From positions 9,804-73,803 of the forward strand of contig NZ_CP039146.1 of the NCBI RefSeq assembly GCF_013343215.1: DNA of 64,000 bases. Reading direction: 5' to 3'. Positions 8,271 through 16,999 of the stretch are shown one piece after another. This DNA comes from Acinetobacter sp. 10FS3-1 (lineage in GTDB: Bacteria; Pseudomonadota; Gammaproteobacteria; Pseudomonadales; Moraxellaceae). Within the stretch, counting starts at the first letter, position 1, and each line of letters begins with the position of its first letter. Both the position numbers and the translations under genes were made by a program. The notes beneath the pieces were generated by a model. The model was not told where the DNA came from and searched no databases. It was given only the letters and a program-made list of their open reading frames with translations.

Positions 8271-8318
8271 TGTGTACTGTACTGTATCGTATTTTAGTAC
8301 ATTACAGTACAGTACACA
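8271..8318. promoter_or_regulatory. kfrA operator: perfect 16-bp inverted repeat
   Basis: TGTGTACTGTACTGTA (8271-8286) and TACAGTACAGTACACA (8303-8318) are exact reverse complements separated by 16 bp, 15 bp upstream of the kfrA-like start. Each arm repeats ACTGT, so several protomers could bind. The spacer contains TATCGTATTTTAGTA, a possible -10 area. Confidence 0.75.
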
Positions 8319-8378
8319 ATCGATATTTTTTATGAATTATGACTAGCTAAAACTCACCCGTATATTCAAACCAATTCA

Positions 8379-8458
8379 GGGGTCGTTTGCGGGAGGGGGC
8401 GGAATCCTACGCTAAGGCTTTGGCCAGCGATATTCTCCGGTGAGATTGATGTGTTCCC
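8379..8458. repeat. Tn5393 left terminal inverted repeat
   Basis: Starts GGGGTCGTTTGCGGG and runs into the 3' end of tnpA, as in other Tn5393 copies. Partner repeat at 15882-15961. Confidence 0.92.
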
Positions 8459-10247
8459 ATCCGAGCGGCGAAACATGGGCCAAGAGATCGGGCGATAGCA
8501 GCTTTCCATCGCGTTTCTGGTTTGCAACGACCTCGCCGAGCTTCATGGTGTTCCAGAAGATGATGATGGCGGCGAGCAGATTCATGCCGGCGATGCGGTA
8601 ATGCTGGCCTTCGGCGGAACGGTCGCGGATTTCACCGCGGCGGTGGAAGCTGATTGCCCGCTTCAGCGCATGATGAGCTTCGCCTTTGTTGAGCCCGATC
8701 TGGGCACGCCGTTGGAGTTCGGCATCCAGAATCCAGTCGATCATGAACAGGGTGCGCTCGACGCGACCGACTTCCCGCAGGGCTGTCGCGAGCTCGTTCT
8801 GCCGCGGATAGGAGGCGAGTTTCCGCAGAATCTGGCTTGGCGCGACGGTCCCGGCAGCAATGGTGGCGGCGATGCGCAGGATGTCGGGCCAATTGCGCTC
8901 GATCATGGCTTGGTTGACCTTTCCGCCGATCAACGCTCGCAGGTGCGCCGGGGCGGCCGACGGATTGAACGCGTAGAGCCGTTTGGATGGCAGGTCGCGG
9001 ATGCGCGGAGCGAACCGGTAGCCGAGAATGGCACATGCGGCAAAGACGTGATCGGTGAAGCCGCCCGTGTCGGTGAACTGCTCGCGGATATGGCGTCCAG
9101 CATCGTTCATCAGCAGGCCATCGAGGATGTAAGGCGCTTCGCTTGCCGTTGCAGGAATCACCTGGGTTGCGAACGGCGCATATTGGTCGGAGACGTGGCT
9201 ATAGGCTTTCAGGCCCGGGGTATTGCCATATTTCGCGTTGACCAGGTTCATGGCCTCACCTTGCTCTGTAGCGACGAAGAACTGTCCGTCGCTCGAAGCC
9301 GACGTGCCCATGCCCCAGAACCGGGCCATGGGTAACGCTGCCTGTGCCTCGACCACCATGGCCAGCGCCCGGTCATAGGCTTCGCCCTCGACATGCCACC
9401 GTCCAATGCGGATCAATTCCCAGAAGGTGTGGGTGTTTGTCGCATCCGCCATTTTGCGCAAGCCGAGGTTGATCCCTTCCGCCAAGATAACGTTCATTAG
9501 CCCGATCCGGTCAGCGCAGGGTGCTCCTGTGCGCAGATGGGTGAACGCTTCGGTGAAGCCGGTCGCCGCATCCACCTCCAGCAGGAGATCGGTGATGCGC
9601 GTGGGCGGGATCTGCTTGTAGAGATCGAGCACCAGATCTTCGGCGCCTGTCGGCGCGGCGGCTTCGAGTTTCTCGATATGCAGAACGCCGTTTTCAATCG
9701 ACCCGCCCGGGATCGTGCCTGCGCGAGCGGCACGGCCAAGCTCGCGCAACCGCATGTCGAGGCGAGCTTGCCGGTCTGCCAGCCATTCCTCCGGCCGCAA
9801 TGGCACAGCGAGACGACCGCCTTCCGCGATGGCTTGTGCCGGAACGAGTGCGTGTTTCAGATCGCCATAGCGCCGGGACCTAGTAAGCCAGACATCTCCG
9901 GAGCGGAACGCATCGCGCAGATGGAACAGCACCGCGATCTCCCATAGGCGAGCGTCGCCAGCCCTCTGGGCCCGAAGGTGGCGATGCCATTTCGAGCTGG
10001 GCCGCAAGAAGCTGGTCATCGCGGCATCGTTCAAACCGGTACGAAGGGCCGTCACCGCTTCCAGAAGCGGCAGTGCAACGGGCGCAGCTCGCAGATCGAG
10101 CAGGCGCAACATGCGTGGAGCGTATCGGCGGAAGCGGTGATAACCGTCGAGCACATGATTGAGCGGATCGTCGGCCATGGTGGCGGTCAGCCTGGTTGCC
10201 ATTGCAACAAGGGTTTTTAAGCCGTCCCACCCTGACCCACTCGCGAT

Positions 10248-11067
10248 GGCACTGTTGCAAATAGTCGGTGGTGATAAACTTATCATCCCCTTTTGCTGAT
10301 GGAGCTGCACATGAACCCATTCAAAGGCCGGCATTTTCAGCGTGACATCATTCTGTGGGCCGTACGCTGGTACTGCAAATACGGCATCAGTTACCGTGAG
10401 CTGCAGGAGATGCTGGCTGAACGCGGAGTGAATGTCGATCACTCCACGATTTACCGCTGGGTTCAGCGTTATGCGCCTGAAATGGAAAAACGGCTGCGCT
10501 GGTACTGGCGTAACCCTTCCGATCTTTGCCCGTGGCACATGGATGAAACCTACGTGAAGGTCAATGGCCGCTGGGCGTATCTGTACCGGGCCGTCGACAG
10601 CCGGGGCCGCACTGTCGATTTTTATTTCTCCTCCCGTCGTAACAGCAAAGCTGCATACCGGTTTCTGGGTAAAATCCTCAACAACGTGAAGAAGTGGCAG
10701 ATCCCGCGATTCATCAACACGGATAAAGCGCCCGCCTATGGTCGCGCGCTTGCTCTGCTCAAACGCGAAGGCCGGTGCCCGTCTGACGTTGAACACCGAC
10801 AGATTAAGTACCGGAACAACGTGATTGAATGCGATCATGGCAAACTGAAACGGATAATCGGCGCCACGCTGGGATTTAAATCCATGAAGACGGCTTACGC
10901 CACCATCAAAGGTATTGAGGTGATGCGTGCACTACGCAAAGGCCAGGCCTCAGCATTTTATTATGGTGATCCCCTGGGCGAAATGCGCCTGGTAAGCAGA
11001 GTTTTTGAAACGTAAGGCCTTTGAATAAGACAAAAGGCTGCCTCATCGCTAACTTTGCAACAGTGCC
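10248..11067 (+). mobile_element. IS26, complete
   Basis: Exactly 820 bp, bounded by GGCACTGTTGCAAA and its inverse, with an 8-bp target duplication CTCGCGAT at 10240-10247 and 11068-11075. The intact duplication shows simple insertion into tnpA rather than an IS26-mediated deletion. Confidence 0.97.
10311..11015 (+). CDS. tnp26: IS26 (IS6-family) transposase
   Basis: 234 aa from ATG 10311 (MNPFKGRHFQRD), the standard IS26 length; the frame is open 6 codons further upstream. An N-terminal HTH (ISYRELQEMLAERGV) is followed by a DDE core: Asp in WHMDETYVKV, Asp in INTDKAPAYG, Glu in NVIECDHGKLKR. It catalyses replicative cointegrate formation and can drive further rearrangement. Confidence 0.96.
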   Translation: MNPFKGRHFQRDIILWAVRWYCKYGISYRELQEMLAERGVNVDHSTIYRWVQRYAPEMEKRLRWYWRNPSDLCPWHMDETYVKVNGRWAYLYRAVDSRGRTVDFYFSSRRNSKAAYRFLGKILNNVKKWQIPRFINTDKAPAYGRALALLKREGRCPSDVEHRQIKYRNNVIECDHGKLKRIIGATLGFKSMKTAYATIKGIEVMRALRKGQASAFYYGDPLGEMRLVSRVFET

Positions 11068-12125
11068 CTCGCGATGACATCGCCCAGCGGCTGGCCATCA
11101 TCCTGTGCATCGACCAGGGCGCCCCCGATCTCGGCGAAGGATTTCAGGGTGTCACGCACCACCCCCGCTTCGTCTGCGACCTTTGCATGGCAAATACGCT
11201 CCGAAGCACGGTAGAGACGGCCGACGATCCGGTCGTGGGTTTCGACCACTGCGTCGGCCAACATCGCCTGCCATTCCGAGACGCAAACAGCCAAGATCGC
11301 AAGCCGCCTGTCCTCCGGGAGATCGCGCATGCCGTCGGCATAATACCGTTCACCCTGCCTGCGCAGACGAGTCACCCGATGGGCAGGAACGCCGGCAAGC
11401 AGATCCTCGGGGAGATCGACGCGTTGCAGATATTCGAGCCGGTCGAGCAGCCGGTTGGCCGACGAAGAGTTCGAGCCAGGCTCGAACTGGCGCAGCCACA
11501 CAAAACGGGTCACCCGATCATCAGCCGTCTCCTCGAGCAATGCCAGCAACTGTTCTCGGATCGACATAGGCAGCCGACTGGCGATCCTCGTCTCGATGCG
11601 TCGCTCGGCATCGACGAGAGCCGCGGCACAAAGCCGCTCGATCGTGGATGTCGCGGGAAGGACAGTGCGGGTGCGTCGGCACTCGGCTACGAAGCGACGG
11701 GCGATATCCTCGTTCGACACCGCCATCTCGGCTTCTCGGAACAACCATTCCTTCAGCTCGCTCGCACCACGTCCGGAGAAGGTGCGGAAGCCGTAGAGCC
11801 CCCGTAACTCGGCAAGATGCTCGTGCCGTGTTTCCTCGCGGGCAGCATAGTCTACGAGATCGTCGGCACCCAGGCCAAGCTGCGCTCCGATAAATTCGAT
11901 GACCTCTGCAGGGATCAGTTCGCCTGGAGCCAGCACCCGGCCGGGATAGCGCAGGACACACAATTGCAGGGCGAAGCCGAACCTGTTGTGAGCGCGCCGA
12001 CGCAGCCTGATATGCCCAAAGTCTTCATCACTCAGCGTATAGTGCTTGAGCAAATCCGTCTGTGAAGTCGGCAAGCGCAACAGCGCGTCTTTCTGCCGAT
12101 CGGTTAGAGTGACGCGACGCGGCAT

Positions 12126-12250
12126 ACATGTTCCTTTTTCAAAATCTGATAGCGTTCAAGACGCTTTGTTTATGAAGCTGGTTGAGATACATTTCCAGAG
12201 GTCAATGCAATCGTGGCCGAAGCGCCGCCTCAAACCAACGTTTGTGATAC
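12126..12250. promoter_or_regulatory. Tn5393 res site / divergent tnpA-tnpR promoter region
   Basis: This is the 125 bp between the divergent tnpA and tnpR starts, where Tn3-family transposons carry the resolvase binding subsites and both promoters. Subsites were not individually delimited; a TTTCAAAATCTGATAGCG tract near 12137 is a candidate half-site. Confidence 0.6.
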
Positions 12251-12865
12251 ATGCTGATCGGATATGCCCGCGTCTCCAAAGCCGATGGCTCGCAGTCTCT
12301 CGACCTGCAGCACGACGCCTTGCGCGCCGCAGGTGTCGAACGGGACAATATCTATGATGATCTTGCTTCCGGCGGTCGTGATGATCGCCCTGGCTTGACT
12401 GCCTGCCTCAAGTCATTGCGTGACGGCGATGTGCTGGTGGTCTGGAAGCTCGATCGCCTCGGACGATCGCTTGCCCATCTGGTCAACACGGTGAAGGAGC
12501 TGTCAGACCGCAAGATCGGCCTGCGGGTTCTGACTGGAAAGGGCGCTCAGATCGACACCACGACTGCGTCCGGTCGCATGGTGTTCGGAATCTTCGCCAC
12601 CTTGGCCGAGTTCGAGCGGGATCTGATCCGAGAGCGCACCATGGCGGGTCTCGCCTCCGCGAGAGCGCGCGGTCGCAAGGGCGGACGAAAATTCGCGCTC
12701 ACCAAAGCTCAGGTGCGTCTCGCGCAAGCCGCCATGGCCCAGCGCGATACTTCAGTTTCCGATCTCTGCAAGGAACTCGGCATCGAGCGCGTCACTCTCT
12801 ACCGATATGTCGGTCCCAAAGGCGAGCTCAGAGACCATGGAAAGCATGTTCTCGGACTTACGTAG
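12251..12865 (+). CDS. tnpR: Tn5393 serine resolvase
   Basis: 204 aa. N-terminal resolvase domain: YARVS with the catalytic Ser near residue 9, the Arg-containing WKLDRLGRS near 60-72, and FATLAEFERDLIRERT leading into helix E. A C-terminal HTH follows (SVSDLCKELGIERVTLYRYV). It resolves cointegrates at the adjacent res site and represses tnpA and itself. Intact. Confidence 0.95.
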   Translation: MLIGYARVSKADGSQSLDLQHDALRAAGVERDNIYDDLASGGRDDRPGLTACLKSLRDGDVLVVWKLDRLGRSLAHLVNTVKELSDRKIGLRVLTGKGAQIDTTTASGRMVFGIFATLAEFERDLIRERTMAGLASARARGRKGGRKFALTKAQVRLAQAAMAQRDTSVSDLCKELGIERVTLYRYVGPKGELRDHGKHVLGLT

Positions 12866-12983
12866 CAACTCGTTTCTTTTCGCAGGTTGAGCCACAGAGG
12901 TGGATCAGGAAATTTGAACAACACTTATAAGTGATATTTTGCTCCCCAAATGATGTTATAAACATCAATATATGGAGTATTTT

Positions 12984-13289
12984 ATGACACGTAGACCAAG
13001 AAGAAATCATTCAAATGACTTTAAAGCTAAGGTAGCACTTGCTGCGATTAAAGCAGAAAAAACACTTGCTGAATTGAGTGCTGAATTTGATGTTCATCAA
13101 AACCAAATTATTGACTGGAAAAATCAACTGATTTCAGCTTCCTCGCAAGCTTTCGATCAATCAAAAGCTCCAACAGAACCACCCATCGATCTAAAAAAAC
13201 TACATGCAAAAATCGGTGAGCAGGCATTAGAAATTGATTTTTTAGAAGGTGTGTTGAAGAAACTGGGTCGCTTCAACCACAAAAGTTAA
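12984..13289 (+). CDS. IS3-family OrfA
   Basis: 101 aa from ATG 12984, chosen for its GGAG ribosome site at 12974-12977; an in-frame ATG at 12972 lacks one. HTH_Tnp_1 domain (NHSNDFKAKVALAAIKAEKT, then LSAEFDVHQNQIIDWK) followed by a leucine-zipper helix (LHAKIGEQALEIDFLEGVLKK). It binds the IS ends; alone it usually regulates. Confidence 0.9.
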   Translation: MTRRPRRNHSNDFKAKVALAAIKAEKTLAELSAEFDVHQNQIIDWKNQLISASSQAFDQSKAPTEPPIDLKKLHAKIGEQALEIDFLEGVLKKLGRFNHKS

Positions 13290-14116
13290 TCGATGACTCA
13301 CTTCAGATTTCAGTATCTAAGCAAGCTAAGCTGCTGAAAGTCTCCCGTGGTTGTTATTACTATCGCCCAAAACCTGTGAGTGAATCAGATCTGAAGCTGA
13401 TGCGCTGTATGGATGAGTTACATATGCAATACCCTTTTGCAGGTAGCCGTATGATGCGTGATTTATTGAATCGTCAAGGACATCATATAGGACGACGTCA
13501 TACACGTACTTTAATGAAGAAAATGGGCATTAATGCGTTATATCGTAAACCAAATCTAAGTCAGGCCAATCAAGCTCACCGTAAATATCCATATCTGCTC
13601 AAAGGATTGGCTATTCAGCGCAGTAATCAAGTGTGGTCTACGGATATAACGTATATCCCTATGGCAAAAGGCTTTGTTTATTTATGTGCTGTGATTGATT
13701 GGCATAGCCGCAAGGTACTTGCGCATAGAGTATCGATTAGTATGGAGGTTACATTTTGCATAGAAACATTAAATGAAGCTATTGAAAAATATGGCCGACC
13801 TGAAGTCTTTAATACAGACCAAGGCAGTCAGTTTACCAGTGATGCATTTATTGATGTATTGAAATCAAATGGCATTCAAATCAGTATGGATGGTAAAGGT
13901 CGATGGGTTGATAATGTGATGGTTGAACGATTATGGCGGAGCGTTAAATATGAAGAGGTGTATCTCAAAGCCTACAGCAATGTTTTGGATGCGAAGAAGC
14001 AATTAAACGCATATTTTGAATTTTATAATTTGAAACGACCTCATTCGAGTCTGGACAAAATGACTCCAGATGAGTTTTACTATGACCAGCTACCACAACA
14101 AAATAAGGTAGCTTAA
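13266..14116 (+). CDS. IS3-family OrfB (DDE transposase, made by -1 frameshift from OrfA)
   Basis: The -1 frame is open from inside the end of orfA (reading SLQPQKLIDDSLQISV) and no good independent start exists; a GTG at 13376 is unconvincing. So an OrfAB fusion by slippage near AAGAAAC (about 13257-13263) is likely. It has an HTH_21 region (MQYPFAGSRMMRDLL) and an rve core: Asp in WSTDITYIP, Asp in FNTDQGSQF, Glu in NVMVERLWRSVKYE. Intact to LPQQNKVA. Confidence 0.9.
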
Positions 14117-14215
14117 CTAGAGCAGAGTATCACTTATAAATAAGCTTTTAGTTGTTCAAACAAGTGGGACCACCTCTCACCTCCGCGCTTCATCAGAAAA
14201 CTGAAGGAACCTCCA

Positions 14216-15019
14216 TTGAATCGAACTAATATTTTTTTTGGTGAATCGCATTCTGACTGGTTGCCTGTCAGAGGCGGAGAATCTGGTGATTTTGTTTTTC
14301 GACGTGGTGACGGGCATGCCTTCGCGAAAATCGCACCTGCTTCCCGCCGCGGTGAGCTCGCTGGAGAGCGTGACCGCCTCATTTGGCTCAAAGGTCGAGG
14401 TGTGGCTTGCCCCGAGGTGATCAACTGGCAGGAGGAACAGGAGGGTGCATGCTTGGTGATAACGGCAATTCCGGGAGTACCGGCGGCTGATCTGTCTGGA
14501 GCGGATTTGCTCAAAGCGTGGCCGTCAATGGGGCAGCAACTTGGCGCTGTTCACAGCCTATCGGTTGATCAATGTCCGTTTGAGCGCAGGCTGTCGCGAA
14601 TGTTCGGACGCGCCGTTGATGTGGTGTCCCGCAATGCCGTCAATCCCGACTTCTTACCGGACGAGGACAAGAGTACGCCGCAGCTCGATCTTTTGGCTCG
14701 TGTCGAACGAGAGCTACCGGTGCGGCTCGACCAAGAGCGCACCGATATGGTTGTTTGCCATGGTGATCCCTGCATGCCGAACTTCATGGTGGACCCTAAA
14801 ACTCTTCAATGCACGGGTCTGATCGACCTTGGGCGGCTCGGAACAGCAGATCGCTATGCCGATTTGGCACTCATGATTGCTAACGCCGAAGAGAACTGGG
14901 CAGCGCCAGATGAAGCAGAGCGCGCCTTCGCTGTCCTATTCAATGTATTGGGGATCGAAGCCCCCGACCGCGAACGCCTTGCCTTCTATCTGCGATTGGA
15001 CCCTCTGACTTGGGGTTGA
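14216..15019 (+). CDS. strA: aminoglycoside 3''-phosphotransferase APH(3'')-Ib (StrA)
   Basis: 267 aa, the exact StrA length, with a TTG start. APH fold: VICHGD-type Brenner motif present as VVCHGDPCMPNFM near residue 180, followed by the metal-binding IDLGRLGTADRY. It phosphorylates the 3''-OH of streptomycin in the cytoplasm. The stop shares one base with the strB start. Expression in Tn5393 is often boosted by an IS upstream; here the IS3-family element ends 38 bp before it, so its outward transcription may matter. Confidence 0.97.
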   Translation: MNRTNIFFGESHSDWLPVRGGESGDFVFRRGDGHAFAKIAPASRRGELAGERDRLIWLKGRGVACPEVINWQEEQEGACLVITAIPGVPAADLSGADLLKAWPSMGQQLGAVHSLSVDQCPFERRLSRMFGRAVDVVSRNAVNPDFLPDEDKSTPQLDLLARVERELPVRLDQERTDMVVCHGDPCMPNFMVDPKTLQCTGLIDLGRLGTADRYADLALMIANAEENWAAPDEAERAFAVLFNVLGIEAPDRERLAFYLRLDPLTWG

Positions 15020-15855
15020 TGTTCATGCCGCCTGTTTTTCCTGCTCATTGGCACGTTTCGCAACCTGTTCTCATTGCGGACACCTTTTCCAGCCTCGTTT
15101 GGAAAGTTTCATTGCCAGACGGGACTCCTGCAATCGTCAAGGGATTGAAACCTATAGAAGACATTGCTGATGAACTGCGCGGGGCCGACTATCTGGTATG
15201 GCGCAATGGGAGGGGAGCAGTCCGGTTGCTCGGTCGTGAGAACAATCTGATGTTGCTCGAATATGCCGGGGAGCGAATGCTCTCTCACATCGTTGCCGAG
15301 CACGGCGACTACCAGGCGACCGAAATTGCAGCGGAACTAATGGCGAAGCTGTATGCCGCATCTGAGGAACCCCTGCCTTCTGCCCTTCTCCCGATCCGGG
15401 ATCGCTTTGCAGCTTTGTTTCAGCGGGCGCGCGATGATCAAAACGCAGGTTGTCAAACTGACTACGTCCACGCGGCGATTATAGCCGATCAAATGATGAG
15501 CAATGCCTCGGAACTGCGTGGGCTACATGGCGATCTGCATCATGAAAACATCATGTTCTCCAGTCGCGGCTGGCTGGTGATAGATCCCGTCGGTCTGGTC
15601 GGTGAAGTGGGCTTTGGCGCCGCCAATATGTTCTACGATCCGGCTGACAGAGACGACCTTTGTCTCGATCCTAGACGCATTGCACAGATGGCGGACGCAT
15701 TCTCTCGTGCGCTGGACGTCGATCCGCGTCGCCTGCTCGACCAGGCGTACGCTTATGGGTGCCTTTCCGCAGCTTGGAACGCGGATGGAGAAGAGGAGCA
15801 ACGCGATCTAGCTATCGCGGCCGCGATCAAGCAGGTGCGACAGACGTCATACTAG
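15019..15855 (+). CDS. strB: aminoglycoside 6-phosphotransferase APH(6)-Id (StrB)
   Basis: 278 aa from ATG 15019, overlapping the strA stop in TGATG, hence coupled translation; the full 837 bp is present. Kinase motifs: LHGDLHHENIMFS near residue 173 and VIDPVGLVGEVGF near 190. It inactivates streptomycin by 6-phosphorylation. The stop is 26 bp before the right Tn5393 terminal repeat, the standard arrangement. Confidence 0.97.
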   Translation: MFMPPVFPAHWHVSQPVLIADTFSSLVWKVSLPDGTPAIVKGLKPIEDIADELRGADYLVWRNGRGAVRLLGRENNLMLLEYAGERMLSHIVAEHGDYQATEIAAELMAKLYAASEEPLPSALLPIRDRFAALFQRARDDQNAGCQTDYVHAAIIADQMMSNASELRGLHGDLHHENIMFSSRGWLVIDPVGLVGEVGFGAANMFYDPADRDDLCLDPRRIAQMADAFSRALDVDPRRLLDQAYAYGCLSAAWNADGEEEQRDLAIAAAIKQVRQTSY

Positions 15856-15881
15856 ATATCAAGCGACTTCTCCTATCCCCT

Positions 15882-15961
15882 GGGAACACATCAATCTTAC
15901 CGGAGAATATCGTTGGCCAAAGCCTTAGCGTAGGATTTCGCCCTCTCCCGCAAACGACCCC
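15882..15961. repeat. Tn5393 right terminal inverted repeat
   Basis: Reads inward GGGAACACATCAATCTTACC and ends in GCAAACGACCCC, the complement of the left end with a few mismatches. ATTCA follows at 15962. Confidence 0.92.
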
Positions 15962-16472
15962 ATTCAGGTTGGGTCTATACCGCCTTTATTATTGATGTGT
16001 TCTCACGAGCAATTGTTGGATGGAAAGTATCAACACGTATGAATACAGACATGGTGCTCGATGCATTGGAGCAAGCATTGCATGACCGAGGCATGCCAAA
16101 GAATGTGATTCATCATTCCGACAGAGGTGTGCAATATCTTTCCATTCGTTATACCAATCGTTTAGAAGCAGCAAATTTACGAGCATCAGTCGGTACGACT
16201 GGTGATTCATACGATAATGCTTTGGCTGAAACGGTGAATGGCTTATACAAAACAGAGGTGATTGAATATTTAAAAGCAGATTGGCAAGGTTTAGCAGATG
16301 TACAACTTGCGACACTAAACTGGGTAGATTGGTTCAATAAAGAACGTGTACATAGTGCACTGGGTTATGTATCACCTTTTGAGTTTGAAGCAATCTACTA
16401 TGATAAGATTAATCCGTTAGGTCAGGTGGCCTAACTTAAATAAAAAGTCTCCGACAAACCCGGTACGGTTCA
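15962..16472 (+). mobile_element. IS3-family fragment, right (orfB) end
   Basis: Begins exactly at the Tn5393 target duplication and ends with the terminus TCTCCGACAAACCCGGTACG...TCA at 16472, the same end as at 6457 and 48667. The missing part of this element left of Tn5393 is only a stub (about 8349-8378, encoding IQTNS in frame with GWVYTAFIIDVFS). Confidence 0.88.
15967..16434 (+). pseudogene. IS3-family orfB, 3' part
   Basis: Encodes VYTAFIIDVFSRAIVGWKVS through the second Asp (IHHSDRGVQYLS) and the catalytic Glu in the DNALAETVNGLYKTE region, ending INPLGQVA. The 5' half, with the first Asp, was separated by Tn5393 insertion and then lost. Non-functional. It is the complementary half of the orfB fragment at 5842-6077 but lies in the opposite orientation. 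Confidence 0.85.
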
Positions 16473-16483
16473 AGGCGTAGGTG

Positions 16484-16996
16484 TCAGTCAGATCCATCCG
16501 ACTCAGCATTGGTGTTTGCTTTTTTACCCAACAAGCTGCTGGAAACTAAAAGTAAGGCACCGAGGACAATTGCAATATCAGCCAGGTTGAAGGCCGGCCA
16601 ATGCCAGTCTCGCCAATAGAAATCAAAGGAATCCACAACATAGCCGCGAAAGACCCGGTCAATCAGGTTGCCCATGGCGCCACCGAGGATAAGACTGTAA
16701 GCGATGGCTTCTCCTTTATGACGATTTTCAAGGATCAGCTTGATCAGAAAAATCGAGACCACTACCGCGATTCCGATAAAAAAGTAGCGCTGCCAGCCTC
16801 CACCATTCGCAAAAAGACTGAATGCGGCACCGGTATTCCATACGTGTACCCAGTTAAAGAATGAGGTCACTGAAATAGACTCGCCATATGCCATTGATTG
16901 TTGCACCAGCCATTTTACGGCCTGATCAGACGCTGCCAGCAGGCCCGATATGGACAACATAGCGTACGGTGACAGATGTTTGCCAAAAATGGACAT
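16484..16996 (-). CDS. lspA: lipoprotein signal peptidase (SPase II)
   Basis: 170 aa with four hydrophobic segments. Family signatures: the first catalytic Asp in GGAMGNLIDRVFRGYVVDSFDF, and the second in FNLADIAIVLG. It would cleave prolipoprotein signal peptides in the inner membrane. It is a mobile passenger copy, not the chromosomal gene: it follows the metal transporter by 3 bp on the same strand, an arrangement characteristic of ISPpu12-type elements. GC content is higher than in the flanking IS debris. Confidence 0.9.
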   Translation of the reverse strand: MSIFGKHLSPYAMLSISGLLAASDQAVKWLVQQSMAYGESISVTSFFNWVHVWNTGAAFSLFANGGGWQRYFFIGIAVVVSIFLIKLILENRHKGEAIAYSLILGGAMGNLIDRVFRGYVVDSFDFYWRDWHWPAFNLADIAIVLGALLLVSSSLLGKKANTNAESDGSD

Positions 16997-16999
16997 TGC

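Larger units (their letters stand above)
8412..12125 (-). pseudogene. tnpA: Tn5393 transposase, disrupted by IS26
   Basis: The gene runs from ATG 12125 to 8412 on the minus strand but is cut by IS26 (10248-11067). The N-terminal part (12125-11076) shows the Tn3-type start MPRRVTLTDRQKDALLRLPT. The C-terminal part includes the catalytic region with HVSDQYAPFATQVI and TDTGGFTDHVFAAC, ending WEHINLTGEYRWPKP. Removing IS26 and one copy of CTCGCGAT would restore a Tn3-size reading frame. As it stands the transposon cannot move itself. Confidence 0.93.
12896..14177 (+). mobile_element. IS3-family element (copy 1), complete
   Basis: 1282 bp with imperfect inverted ends (AGAGGTGG at the left, CCACCTCT at the right, then TTTGAACAAC in each). 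A 3-bp duplication CAC lies at 12893-12895 and 14178-14180, as expected for IS3. It sits between tnpR and strA, the place where other Tn5393 forms carry IS1133. Possibly ISAba14-like; the name was not verified. A diverged copy in opposite orientation is at 57695-58965. Confidence 0.88.
8379..15961. mobile_element. Tn5393 (Tn3 family) with IS26 and IS3-family insertions
   Basis: Nearly identical 80-bp terminal repeats lie at 8379-8458 and 15882-15961. A 5-bp target duplication ATTCA flanks them (8374-8378 and 15962-15966). Contents: tnpA (minus, interrupted by IS26), tnpR (plus), an IS3-family element, strA and strB. The target was an IS3-family orfB. Its sequence is split between a short stub left of 8379 and the fragment from 15962. 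Confidence 0.95.

Noticed and set aside
10293..10310. Extended start for the IS26 transposase
   Set aside because: The standard 234-aa protein starts at 10311; the upstream codons lie just inside the terminal region.
8601..11961. Several long open frames opposite and alongside tnpA of Tn5393
   Set aside because: They are shadows produced by GC-rich codon use in the transposase gene.
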